Shown here one piece after another: positions 17,355-25,680 of a stretch of DNA of 49,584 nucleotides. The notes under the pieces were generated by a model that was not told where the DNA came from, did no database searches, and saw only the letters and a program-made list of their open reading frames with translations. Source of the stretch: an uncultured Granulosicoccaceae bacterium (GTDB lineage Bacteria; Pseudomonadota; Gammaproteobacteria; Granulosicoccales; Granulosicoccaceae); the NCBI GenBank assembly GCA_938007995.1, contig CALLLW010000021.1, positions 1 to 49,584 of the forward strand, given 5' to 3'. The translations under genes were made by a program, and so were the position numbers. Each line of letters opens with the position of its first letter. Position 1 is the first letter of the stretch.

Positions 17355-19124
17355 ATGCTGGTTCTGGTAATTAACTGTGGCTCCTCTAGTGTTAAATATA
17401 ATCTGATCAATCCCAGCGACAGCAGCCGCTTAATCACTGGCAAAATTCAGTCAATTGGTGAGCAGGGTGGTAAATTTCAAACTCACCAGCAGGCTCTTGA
17501 GTATGTTGTTAGTGAAGTTGCTGACAACCAGGTCGATGCGGTGGGTCATCGAGTTGTACATGGCGGCGAGCTGTTTGTTGAACCTGTGGTGATTGATGAA
17601 TCAGTCATCAGGCAGATAGACGCCTGTTCAATAGATGCGCCTTTGCACAATCCGTTTAACCTGTTGGGTATTAACATCGCCCGGGACAAGTGGCCAGATA
17701 TTCCGCATGTTGCGGTATTCGATACTGCGTTCCATGCCCAAATGCCAAAACGTGCACATACCTATGCCATTGATGCAGAGGTTTCAGAAAAGTACCGTAT
17801 ACGTCGCTTTGGATTTCATGGCACTTCGCATGAATATGTTGCAGGGGTTGCAGCAGCGGCACTTAACTCATCGGTCAGCGAGCTGCGTATTGTAACGCTG
17901 CATCTCGGCAACGGTGCCAGTGCCTGTGCGGTTGAGTATGGCAAGTCCTCTGAAACCAGTATGGGTATGACACCGCTTGAGGGCCTGGTGATGGGTACCC
18001 GTGCCGGTGATATCGATGCCGGTGCAGTGATGTCTTTGTTGCGCAGTGGTGACTTTACTGTTGTCGAGCTGGATGATCTTTTAAATCGCAAAAGTGGATT
18101 GCTGGGCCTGAGTGGTGTTGGTAATGACCTGCGGCAAATTGAAGATCAGGCAGAACAGGGTGATGAGCGCGCCCGTAGTGCGATTAATGTTTTTGCCCAC
18201 CGGGCCAGAAAGTACATAGGCGCTTATGCAGCAGTCATGGGTGGTGTTGATGCGGTGGTATTTACCGGTGGCATTGGTGAAAACAGTGCCACTATGCGTC
18301 GCAGAATACTGCAGCGGCTGGAGTTTCTCGGTTTGCGCATCGATGAAGATCTTAACCGCGATGCATCGGTAGATGGTGCTGCGAATGCTTCGATCATTTC
18401 TGATGCCGGATCGCGTGTCAGAGCCATGGTGGTTAAAACAGACGAAGCACTGATGATTGCGCGGCAAACGAAGCGAATAGCCAGCGAGGAAAATATGCTC
18501 AGCGCTAAAGAAAGTATTCCAGTGGCAATCAGTGCCCGCCATCTGCATCTGACTAAAGAGACTTTCGAGCAGCTGTTTGGCAATGGTGCCACACCGACTG
18601 TGTATCGTGAAATATCACAGCCCGGACAATTCGCCTGTGAAGAGAAAGTCAATCTTGTCGGGCCGAGAAACCGGATTGACGGTGTACGACTGCTTGGCCC
18701 GTTACGATCGGTAGATCAGATAGAGATTGCCCGTACCGATGAATTTAAACTCGGAGTTGATGCGCCGATTCGTGACTCCGGTAAAGTAGAAGGCTCTGCA
18801 CCGATTATTCTGGAAGGCCCTAAAGGTTCAGTACATTTAAAAGAAGGACTGATCTGTGCCCGACGACATATTCATATGCATCCCGATGACGCTGAAAGGT
18901 TTGGTGTGGTCGATAAGGATATCGTCGAAGTTGCAATTACCGGAGGACCGCGTGACCTGACCTTTGGCGATACATTGGTACGTGTGAGTGAAAAGTACAA
19001 ACTCGAAATGCACATCGATACCGACGAAGCCAATGCTGCAGAACTGAACAATAATGCCAGCGGCGAAATAGTCTGTGATACTGTCGCAGGTGCCGGTGCG
19101 GTGCTGAGGAAATGTCGTGGTTGA
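17355..19124 (+). CDS. Acetate kinase fused to PduL-type phosphotransacylase
   Basis: A two-enzyme fusion of 589 residues. Residues 1 to about 380 are a complete acetate/propionate kinase: VINCGSSSVKYNLI, HRVVHGGE, AVFDTAFHAQMP, RRFGFHGTSHEYV, TLHLGNGASACAV, MTPLEGLVMGTRAGDIDAG, RKSGLLGLSGVGNDLRQIE and FTGGIGENSATMRRRI. Residues about 387-589 are a PduL domain: VAISARHLHLT, SQPGQFACEEKVNLVGPRN, LGPLRSVDQIEIARTDEF, VDAPIRDSGKVEGSAPI and CARRHIHMHPDDAERFGV, including the zinc-binding His motifs of PduL. Together they would convert acetyl-CoA plus phosphate to acetyl-phosphate and then acetate plus ATP, or the reverse. No stop or frameshift separates the halves. PduL is usually a separate protein. 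A zinc alcohol dehydrogenase follows 61 bases downstream. Confidence 0.92.
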   Translation: MLVLVINCGSSSVKYNLINPSDSSRLITGKIQSIGEQGGKFQTHQQALEYVVSEVADNQVDAVGHRVVHGGELFVEPVVIDESVIRQIDACSIDAPLHNPFNLLGINIARDKWPDIPHVAVFDTAFHAQMPKRAHTYAIDAEVSEKYRIRRFGFHGTSHEYVAGVAAAALNSSVSELRIVTLHLGNGASACAVEYGKSSETSMGMTPLEGLVMGTRAGDIDAGAVMSLLRSGDFTVVELDDLLNRKSGLLGLSGVGNDLRQIEDQAEQGDERARSAINVFAHRARKYIGAYAAVMGGVDAVVFTGGIGENSATMRRRILQRLEFLGLRIDEDLNRDASVDGAANASIISDAGSRVRAMVVKTDEALMIARQTKRIASEENMLSAKESIPVAISARHLHLTKETFEQLFGNGATPTVYREISQPGQFACEEKVNLVGPRNRIDGVRLLGPLRSVDQIEIARTDEFKLGVDAPIRDSGKVEGSAPIILEGPKGSVHLKEGLICARRHIHMHPDDAERFGVVDKDIVEVAITGGPRDLTFGDTLVRVSEKYKLEMHIDTDEANAAELNNNASGEIVCDTVAGAGAVLRKCRG

Positions 19125-19185
19125 GTAGCGAGCCCCGTAGTATCTTAATAAATACAATATCCATCGAATCTTTTCCGGAGCGCAA

Positions 19186-20193
19186 ATGAAAGCATTGGTT
19201 TACACAGGCACTGAAGAGGTCATCTATAGAGATGAGCCGGATCCGATACCTGCTACCGGTGATGATGTATTGTTATCGGTTGATGCCTGCGGACTATGCG
19301 GCTCGGATATGCACGCATACCATGGCCTTGATGCTCGCCGGGTGCCGCCACTGATACTCGGGCACGAAGTCACCGGTGTTATTCAAAGTGGCGCTCGGCA
19401 GGGGCAGCGAGTAATCGTTAATCCACTGTTATCGTGTGGCAAGTGTAGTGATTGCATTAGTGGCAGGTCTCACTTGTGTGCAAGCAGAGAGTTGATCGGT
19501 ATGCGTCTGGCAGGTGCGTTTGCAGATTATGTTGTTGTGCCTGAAAGCAGTTTATTAACAGTACCTGAGGGTATGGACATCGCTCACGCCAGTCTGACCG
19601 AGCCGACTGCCGTCTGTCTGCACAGCATCGCGACAGCTGAACGTGTACTACACAGGCCTGTGTCCGAGGCCAGAGCGCTTGTCATAGGCGCTGGTGCTAT
19701 CGGTGTGTTGACTGCGTTGTTACTACAAGGCAAAGGCTGCACGGATGTATACATTGGCGATACCGGTGAGTTAAGACGAAAGACTGCAGAGAAACATGGT
19801 TTCGGCCATGTCTATGATCCATTGTCGAATGAGCCGCAGTCAAACAGCTTTGACCTGGTCATTGATGCCGTTGGCAGTGGTAAAACCCGTGAGGCATCGA
19901 GCCGGCTTGTCCGGCCCGGTGGGGTTATTTGTCATATCGGTTTGCAAGACGATGTTGCCGGTCTTGACACCAGAAAACTTACGCTGCAGGAAGTCACTTT
20001 CATCGGCAACTACTGTTACACCATGGCTGATATGGTGGCAGCACGCGACGCCATCCACAATGGGAGTCTGGGTAATCTTGAGTGGCTTGAACACAGATCC
20101 ATGGCAGATGGCGCAAGTGCGTTTGCCGATGTACATAACGGAGTTGCGGCCGCTCCGAAGATTGTTTTATTCCCAGCCACAAACTTCAGTTGA
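19186..20193 (+). CDS. Zinc-dependent alcohol/polyol dehydrogenase (MDR family)
   Basis: Medium-chain NAD(P)-dependent dehydrogenase, 335 residues. Catalytic zinc ligands are in GLCGSDMHAYHG (Cys) and ILGHEVTG (His-Glu). The structural zinc site has its four Cys in CGKCSDCISGRSHLC. The Rossmann loop is VIGAGAIGVLTALLLQGKG. The order and spacing resemble threonine, sorbitol and galactitol-phosphate dehydrogenases, but the substrate cannot be read from the sequence. The start has GGAGCG a few bases upstream. The close position after ackA-pduL (61 bases, same strand) suggests joint transcription, perhaps linking an alcohol or aldehyde to the acyl-phosphate step; that link is inference. Confidence 0.85.
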   Translation: MKALVYTGTEEVIYRDEPDPIPATGDDVLLSVDACGLCGSDMHAYHGLDARRVPPLILGHEVTGVIQSGARQGQRVIVNPLLSCGKCSDCISGRSHLCASRELIGMRLAGAFADYVVVPESSLLTVPEGMDIAHASLTEPTAVCLHSIATAERVLHRPVSEARALVIGAGAIGVLTALLLQGKGCTDVYIGDTGELRRKTAEKHGFGHVYDPLSNEPQSNSFDLVIDAVGSGKTREASSRLVRPGGVICHIGLQDDVAGLDTRKLTLQEVTFIGNYCYTMADMVAARDAIHNGSLGNLEWLEHRSMADGASAFADVHNGVAAAPKIVLFPATNFS

Positions 20194-20245
20194 TTTCCGC
20201 GGTTAATAACATGTTAATCGATAAAGTACGCTCGGTATTCTGGTT

Positions 20246-20599
20246 ATGAATGTAGACGGTACGTTAGAGACAGAGATGATTGTCACCAACCTTGAATACT
20301 ATCCGGGTATGGAAATAGCGCAACATTTGAGTCTGGTGCAGGGTAGCTCGGTTCGCGCCAAGCATGCCGGCAGAGATTTTATGGCCAGCCTGAAAAGCAT
20401 ATTCGGTGGTGAGCTGGTGGGCTATACCGAGCTATTGCACGAGTCTCGTGAAGAAGCACTGCAAAGACTAATATTGCAGGCGCAAAGTGTCGGCGCCAAT
20501 GCAGTATTGAATGTTCGCTTTTCCACATCAAGCATTGCCAACGGCGCCGCAGAGATATTTATCTATGGTACTGCAGTAATTTTGCGGCCGGCAGCGTGA
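20246..20599 (+). CDS. YbjQ/UPF0145-family protein
   Basis: 117 residues; the YbjQ (DUF74) fold forms pentamers, and its function is not established. Family pattern: MIVTNLEYYPGMEIAQHLSL, VQGSSVRAKHAGRDFMASLK, FGGELVGYTELLHESREEAL and GANAVLNVRFSTSSI. The ATG at 20246 adds ten residues before the usual start; the internal ATG at 20276 would give the canonical N-terminus. Its stop overlaps the GTG start of the next gene, a paralogue, so the two are translationally coupled. Confidence 0.85.
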   Translation: MNVDGTLETEMIVTNLEYYPGMEIAQHLSLVQGSSVRAKHAGRDFMASLKSIFGGELVGYTELLHESREEALQRLILQAQSVGANAVLNVRFSTSSIANGAAEIFIYGTAVILRPAA

Positions 20600-21036
20600 C
20601 TCAACTGGCGATTTTTGCGGTACTGCTGCTACTGGGCTATGGCTTCGGGCAGCTGGCTGAGCGACGTCACTACCGTTCAATTAAAAAGCGGGAGCAGGAG
20701 ATGACTGCACTGCCTGCGATTGCCAGTCGGCACCCTCCCTCCGGCGAGTATTATCAACAGCGCCTGGTGATTGGTAGTGTGGTGGTAGCGAGTGATTACT
20801 TTAAATCGTTTGTTGCCAATCTGGTTAATGTGTTTGGTGGCAGGATCAAGTCATACGAACCGTTGCTTGACAGAGGCCGGCGAGAGGCCATGCTACGCTT
20901 AAAGCAGGCGGCCAAAAGCCAGGGAGCCAATATCGTATTTAATGTTAAGTACGAAACCTCACGTATCGGCGGTGGTATTACCACAATCGAAGTACTGGCT
21001 TACGGTACAGCGCTTATTCCTCTCGAATCTGAGTAA
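20596..21036 (+). CDS. Membrane-anchored YbjQ-family protein
   Basis: 146 residues from a GTG at 20596 that overlaps the preceding stop (GTGA). It begins with one hydrophobic helix (LAIFAVLLLLGYGFGQLAE), then a short charged linker and a YbjQ domain (VASDYFKSFVANLVNVFGGR, YEPLLDRGRREAMLRL, GANIVFNVKYETSRI). It therefore looks like a membrane-tethered version of its neighbour. The two may form mixed oligomers at the inner membrane; that is inference. Confidence 0.85.
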   Translation: MTQLAIFAVLLLLGYGFGQLAERRHYRSIKKREQEMTALPAIASRHPPSGEYYQQRLVIGSVVVASDYFKSFVANLVNVFGGRIKSYEPLLDRGRREAMLRLKQAAKSQGANIVFNVKYETSRIGGGITTIEVLAYGTALIPLESE

Positions 21037-21128
21037 GCCGGTGGTATTAAACACCTGGCTAACTGCCGTAGTGTATCGCCTTAAGTATTTGGCCCGAAGT
21101 GAATAACCATGGTAGATAAACTATTACG

Positions 21129-21998
21129 ATGCAATACGAAGACCGTGCCCCCGAAGACAATCTAAACACACCGGATCATCATCCGGTACGGGAGTTTTTA
21201 AAGCTGGCTGTGATGGCAGCGGTTGCGGTTGTTGTGCTCGGGATAATTTTGAATTTTGCCGGCAGCAGGCTGGGTGCTCTGCTGCCGTTCAAAGCAGAGC
21301 TCTGGATTACCGAACGAGTTCACAAGGCAGCGATAGAAACAGGTCAGCAGTCTCCGTTTGAACAAAAGATAGTGCAAGCAGAACTGCAGCAGTATTTGCA
21401 GTCGGTAGCAGATAAAGTAGCGGTCGCATTGGAAGTAGATACATCAATGCCTGTTACGCTTCACTACAGCAGTGAAAATGTTATCAATGCCTTTGCTACG
21501 CTGGGTGGCCATGTGTACTTTTTTAAAGGCTTGCTGGATTTATTGCCGCATGAAAATGCACTGGCAATGCTCATTGCCCATGAGTACTCGCACGTTACCT
21601 TGCGACATCCGGCTAAAGGTCTGGGTGGCGGATTAGCATTGGCTATCGGAACTTCAGCTGTGGGTCTTGGCTCAGAGAATCAGTTGTTTTCACTTGGCAG
21701 CCGAATCACAAGCAGCAGTTTTTCGAGAAGCATGGAAACCGAAGCTGACCGCTCTGCACTGGTTGCAGTCAATGCGATCTATGGCCACGTTGGCGGTGCG
21801 GCAGCATTGTTTGAATTATTTATGCAGCAGCGCCAGGGTGGTTCGAGTGGTCAGTTTGAAAACTTTGTTTCAACTCATCCGCTTGATCAACAGCGAATCG
21901 CGCAAATAGACCGGGTGGCCCGTGATAACAGGTGGTCTGTTAGCGGGCAATTGACCCCGTTACCCGATGGTTTTCAGCAATGGCTTCGGGTGCAATAA
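21129..21998 (+). CDS. M48-family metalloprotease with N-terminal membrane anchor
   Basis: 289 residues. A hydrophobic helix at about 25-47 (AVMAAVAVVVLGIILNFAGS) anchors a peptidase domain facing the periplasm or cytosol. The zinc site HEYSH lies in AMLIAHEYSHVTLRHP (HExxH), and the third ligand Glu lies in FSRSMETEADRSALVAV. ALGGHVYFFKGLL-like residues (TLGGHVYFFKGLLDLL) before the site are typical of M48 enzymes such as BepA and LoiP. Likely role is quality control of envelope proteins. It follows the two YbjQ-family genes on the same strand, 92 bases away. Confidence 0.88.
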   Translation: MQYEDRAPEDNLNTPDHHPVREFLKLAVMAAVAVVVLGIILNFAGSRLGALLPFKAELWITERVHKAAIETGQQSPFEQKIVQAELQQYLQSVADKVAVALEVDTSMPVTLHYSSENVINAFATLGGHVYFFKGLLDLLPHENALAMLIAHEYSHVTLRHPAKGLGGGLALAIGTSAVGLGSENQLFSLGSRITSSSFSRSMETEADRSALVAVNAIYGHVGGAAALFELFMQQRQGGSSGQFENFVSTHPLDQQRIAQIDRVARDNRWSVSGQLTPLPDGFQQWLRVQ

Positions 21999-21999
21999 G

Positions 22000-22284
22000 T
22001 TACTTTGCTACAGCAGCTGTGTTATCGGGTTTTTGCTGGCCAGTGCTGTCTTTTCTTTTCAGCGGCAGTATATTTGAATTAGCCGGTTCGCCGGTTTCAA
22101 GTATGCTGAGTTGTGTAGACAGGTTGATCACACAGGTATTCGCACTGGCGAGTAATGCAAGTATTTCGTAGCTGCTGCTTCCGCCCTTATCAATATCAGC
22201 TGCGGCTGCACTGATTCTTCGTATCAGCTTATGTAATCCGTCGCAGGTAGATTTGGCCTCAACCAATGCAGATTCTGTTGTCAT
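22000..22284 (-). CDS. Small hypothetical protein
   Basis: 94 residues, no family recognised. The N-terminal two-thirds is predicted helical and amphipathic (STCDGLHKLIRRISAAAADI, then SYEILALLASANTCVINLST), ending in a polar Lys/Pro/Ala-rich tail. A good ribosome-binding sequence (GGAGA) lies about eight bases before the ATG, which supports a real gene. It converges on the M48 gene with one base between the stops. Confidence 0.65.
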   Translation of the reverse strand: MTTESALVEAKSTCDGLHKLIRRISAAAADIDKGGSSSYEILALLASANTCVINLSTQLSILETGEPANSNILPLKRKDSTGQQKPDNTAAVAK

Positions 22285-22626
22285 AACTGTTTCTCCAGTT
22301 TACGAATTTTGTATTCGGAATGGTTCTTGTATAATGTGCTCTCGTTCAGTACACAGCTATAGTGCAAATTCGAGGGAATGCCAGTTAGTCGTGTCTACCC
22401 GGTGGTAATAAGCCACTCGCGTTTAGCTAAACTGGTTGCTGCTTCATATTTTTTGCATATTGCCGTTAGTGTGTTGCAACTGAATCAATCATTTAGCATG
22501 CCGGTATTGAGACCCCTTGCCCCTGTACGGACTGATCAGCCTTGCTGGTCGGCATTTCTCTTAATACAGATGAATGGCATTAGCCGAATGGTAAGGGCGC
22601 TAAACCACCCTATGAATTGCTAACTT
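22285..22626 (+). promoter_or_regulatory. Spacer with a possible sigma-70 -10 element
   Basis: An exact tataat hexamer occurs at 22330-22335, about 300 bases upstream of a small plus-strand frame. A -35-like tttgta lies near 22308-22313, a poor match. The 81-codon frame at 22378-22623 has no recognisable features and its only upstream purine-rich stretch directly abuts the ATG, so it is not called as a gene. Confidence 0.3.
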
Positions 22627-22860
22627 ATGGCATCAGCAGAAATACGCAGGCAATGGCGTGCAGTCGCCAGAGCCTGGCGAAAATTATTGCGTCGCCGGAT
22701 TAAACCGTCGACAGCAATGCATGTCTTCGGGCGTAGCAGCTGGAAGACGTTACAGGTTTTGTCCAGATTATCCCTGGTTCTTATTGGCGGGGCGTTTGTG
22801 GCATTGCTGATGATTGTGGTCAGGGTGCTGACAAGACTTGCTCGATCTGCCCGTCGCTGA
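22627..22860 (+). CDS. Possible small basic membrane protein
   Basis: 77 residues with a strongly basic N-terminal half (IRRQWRAVARAWRKLLRRRI) and one hydrophobic helix near the C-terminus (LSLVLIGGAFVALLMIVVRV) followed by basic residues. No homologue was recognised and there is no clear Shine-Dalgarno sequence. The composition resembles a single-pass membrane peptide, but it could be a chance frame. Confidence 0.3.
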   Translation: MASAEIRRQWRAVARAWRKLLRRRIKPSTAMHVFGRSSWKTLQVLSRLSLVLIGGAFVALLMIVVRVLTRLARSARR

Positions 22861-22929
22861 ATCCACTGTTTTGGAAGTCACCGTGGGTTGTTTTTTTACC
22901 GCGCTGGTTTTTTTACTGAACTGGATTAT

Positions 22930-23553
22930 TTACCGCACTGGATTATTTACCACACTGGCCAGACGAGTAATTTCTTCCCACGAGTGGTTCTTGATCAGCG
23001 ATTTTGAGGCCACCCATGAGCCACCGACGCACAGCACATTATCCAGCGATAGAAACTCTTCGCAGTTGTCTGAGTTGATACCCCCTGTCGGGCAAAATCT
23101 GATATCGCCGTAAGGTCCGCCAAGTGCTTTCAGCATGGTGGTGCCACCTGCAGCTGTTGCCGGAAAGAACTTTAACGTATCAAGGCCCAGGTCAATTGCA
23201 CGAAGCATATCGCTTGCAGTCGCAACCCCGGGTAAGTAGGGAATACCGGAATCCAGTGCCGCTTGCGCCAACGGTGTGTGTAAGCCCGGACTCACCATAA
23301 AGGCCAGATCGAGTTCCTTGCAACGATCAATCTGTGCCTGTGTATTAACCGTACCGGCACCCACGTGTGCTTGTGGCACTTTGTTTTTGATGACTTCCAT
23401 TACCTCAAATGCTGCAGGCGTTCGAAGAGTTATTTCAAGTACAGTCGCACCACCGGCACATAGAGCTTCAGCAAGATCAGGTGCAGTGGCGGTATCATCC
23501 AGTTCAAGAACAGGAATGACTCTGGAGATATTCAGTAGTTCGCGTATCTGCAT
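22930..23553 (-). CDS. eda: KDPG aldolase (2-dehydro-3-deoxy-6-phosphogluconate aldolase)
   Basis: Cleaves 2-keto-3-deoxy-6-phosphogluconate to pyruvate and glyceraldehyde-3-phosphate, the last step of the Entner-Doudoroff pathway. 207 residues, normal. Motifs: RVIPVLELDD, GGATVLEITLRTPAA (active-site Glu), VGAGTVNTQAQID, FMVSPGLHTPLA, PYLPGVATASDML, LKFFPATAAGGTTMLKALGGPYGDI (Schiff-base Lys) and FCPTGGINSDN. It lies 86 bases downstream of edd on the same strand, so the two are likely co-transcribed under the HexR-like site upstream of edd. Confidence 0.95.
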   Translation of the reverse strand: MQIRELLNISRVIPVLELDDTATAPDLAEALCAGGATVLEITLRTPAAFEVMEVIKNKVPQAHVGAGTVNTQAQIDRCKELDLAFMVSPGLHTPLAQAALDSGIPYLPGVATASDMLRAIDLGLDTLKFFPATAAGGTTMLKALGGPYGDIRFCPTGGINSDNCEEFLSLDNVLCVGGSWVASKSLIKNHSWEEITRLASVVNNPVR

Positions 23554-23639
23554 TTGCAGTCTCTTCTAAGCTGTAAGGCTACGTAGTGTATGATCAACAC
23601 GGATCGATGGTGAAACTAATAACTATAAAGTGATTAGGT

Positions 23640-25463
23640 TCAGTCCGGACTAAATAAGGTCAATGCACCGGTTTCTGCACTGCTTACTGTTGCTCTCATA
23701 TTGCTGAACAAAAGACGACCATCTGTTTCGTTTAATTGTTCAGTATGAGGAATCTGTTCACGCGACTGCCATTCAGCATCATCAATCAATGCATTCAGCT
23801 CACCGGTTGTTGTTTGCAGTCGAATGATGTCACCGTCTTTCACTTTACCGAGTCTGCCGCCATTGGCGCATTCCGGTGTTACATGAATTGCTGCGGGTAC
23901 TTTGCCTGATGCTCCGGACATGCGGCCATCAGTCACCAGTGCTACGGCATAGCCTTTATCCTGCAGGACGCCGAGCGCCGGTGTCAGCTTATGCAGTTCA
24001 GGCATGCCGTTACCCTTCGGGCCCTGGTTAACAACAACCGCGACAAAATCAGTATTCAGCTCATCATTTTGAAACGCAGCGAGAAATGCCGCCTGGCTGG
24101 TAAAGACTTTTGCAGGAGCTTCAACATCATAGTGCTCAGGATTGACTGCCGAAGTCTTTATGATGGCTCTGCCAAGGTTGCCATCGAGCAGGGCAAGGCC
24201 GCCAGTAGTGTCAAAAGGTTCTTCAGCAGAGGCGATAATCGCCGGGTCAGCGCTTTGGTTGTTCGAAGCAACCCAGTCTATCTGGCCGTTGTTTAACACC
24301 GGATCGCAGGCACAGTGATGCAGCCCTTCACCGATAATTGTTTTTACATCGTCGTGAAGCAGACCAGCACCTAACAACTGTGAGATAACCAGTGCCATAC
24401 CACCGGCGGCGTGAAACTGGTTAACATCTGCCTGACCGTTTGGATAAATTTTGGTTAACGCCGGAGTCACCGCTGACAGCTCGCTGAAGTCACTCCAGTC
24501 GATGATAATGCCGGCGCAGCGTGCAATCGCAATCAGATGAATCGTATGGTTACTGGAACCACCGGTAGCCAGTAAGCCGACAATCGCGTTAACGATTGTT
24601 TTTGCATCGACCAGCTCACCGATAGGCATGTAGTCTTTCTGAGTGGCGCTGATACGAATTGCTGTTTCAGTGCCTGCACGGGTCAGCTGGTCACGGATTT
24701 CTTCGCCCGGGTTGATAAAGCCGCTGCCCGGTAGCTGCAGGCCCATGACTTCAAGCAACATTTGATTGCTGTTGGCAGTGCCGTAGAAAGTACAGGTGCC
24801 AGGCCCGTGATAAGAAGCACACTCTGATTCCATCAGTTCCTTGCGCGTAATCTGGCCTTGAGCGAACTTTTGCCGGGCGATAGCTTTTTCGGCATTCGGA
24901 ATGCCGGAGGTCATCGGGCCTGCCGGTATAAAAACAGTAGGCAGGTGCCCAAAGGCCAATGCGCCCATCAGCTGACCCGGAACGATTTTGTCACAGGTGC
25001 CAAGGCAGATTACCGAGTCGAACACATCGTGGGACAGCGCAACCGCAGTGGCCTGAGCAATCACGTCACGACTGAATAGCGACATCTCCATTCCCGGGCG
25101 GCCCTGAGTGACACCGTCACACATGGCTGGAACGCCGCCGGCGAACTGAGCGGTAGCGCCATGTTCGCGGGCGGTGCTTTTAATTATTTCCGGGAAACTT
25201 TCGAACGGTTGATGTGCAGACAACAGATCGTTGTACGCAGACACGATCGCCAGGTTGATGGCGCGTTCCTGATGCAGGGTGATTTTGTCAGTAGAAGAAG
25301 CAGCCGCCACCGCATGTGCAAAGTTCGTGCAGGAGAGCTGTGCGCGGCGCGGCTGATTCTGTTTGGTTTGCTGCAGCTGGTCGAGGTAGTCGGACCGGTG
25401 CTTCTCACTGCGAGCAATAATTCTGTCTGTAACGGATTGAAGTGTTTTGTTTGTCGTTGGCAT
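23640..25463 (-). CDS. edd: 6-phosphogluconate dehydratase
   Basis: Iron-sulfur enzyme of the IlvD/Edd family that dehydrates 6-phosphogluconate to KDPG. 607 residues, full length. Cluster-ligand Cys positions are seen in [36 protein letters not shown] and [41 protein letters not shown] and [20 protein letters not shown] are further family blocks. Its start faces zwf across a 217-base divergent region that contains a HexR-like operator. First gene of an edd-eda pair. Confidence 0.95.
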   Translation of the reverse strand: MPTTNKTLQSVTDRIIARSEKHRSDYLDQLQQTKQNQPRRAQLSCTNFAHAVAAASSTDKITLHQERAINLAIVSAYNDLLSAHQPFESFPEIIKSTAREHGATAQFAGGVPAMCDGVTQGRPGMEMSLFSRDVIAQATAVALSHDVFDSVICLGTCDKIVPGQLMGALAFGHLPTVFIPAGPMTSGIPNAEKAIARQKFAQGQITRKELMESECASYHGPGTCTFYGTANSNQMLLEVMGLQLPGSGFINPGEEIRDQLTRAGTETAIRISATQKDYMPIGELVDAKTIVNAIVGLLATGGSSNHTIHLIAIARCAGIIIDWSDFSELSAVTPALTKIYPNGQADVNQFHAAGGMALVISQLLGAGLLHDDVKTIIGEGLHHCACDPVLNNGQIDWVASNNQSADPAIIASAEEPFDTTGGLALLDGNLGRAIIKTSAVNPEHYDVEAPAKVFTSQAAFLAAFQNDELNTDFVAVVVNQGPKGNGMPELHKLTPALGVLQDKGYAVALVTDGRMSGASGKVPAAIHVTPECANGGRLGKVKDGDIIRLQTTTGELNALIDDAEWQSREQIPHTEQLNETDGRLLFSNMRATVSSAETGALTLFSPD

Positions 25464-25601
25464 TTGATCAACCCGATGGCTGTAATAATACTACGAAAAA
25501 CACTCTGTTCAAGTGTTTTATCGGACCGGTGTGCGTACTTTTTAACCGAAATGCGTCTTGCGTTAGCAAAAAACACGCTATTAAAACAGAGATGTGAATA
25601 G

Positions 25602-25636
25602 TTAGTGTATTAAACCAGAAATGTAGTATTATTACC
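25602..25636. promoter_or_regulatory. HexR-like operator between edd and zwf
   Basis: The 15-mer tgtagtattattacc (25622-25636) matches the published gammaproteobacterial HexR consensus (TGTAAT, three A/T bases, ATTACA) at all but two informative positions and keeps the inverted-repeat form. It lies 44 bases before the zwf ATG and in the shared edd/zwf region. A possible -35 (ttagtg, 25602-25607) and -10 (tagtat, 25624-25629) would place the operator over the zwf promoter. The hexR-like gene itself is 2.4 kb downstream. The match was made by eye. Confidence 0.6.
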
Positions 25637-25680
25637 ACATTCTGTAAGTAAACAAATCTTCTATCCACCAATTACGATAA

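Noticed and set aside
22378..22623. 81-codon plus-strand open frame
   Set aside because: No family features, mixed composition, and the only upstream purine-rich stretch directly abuts the ATG.
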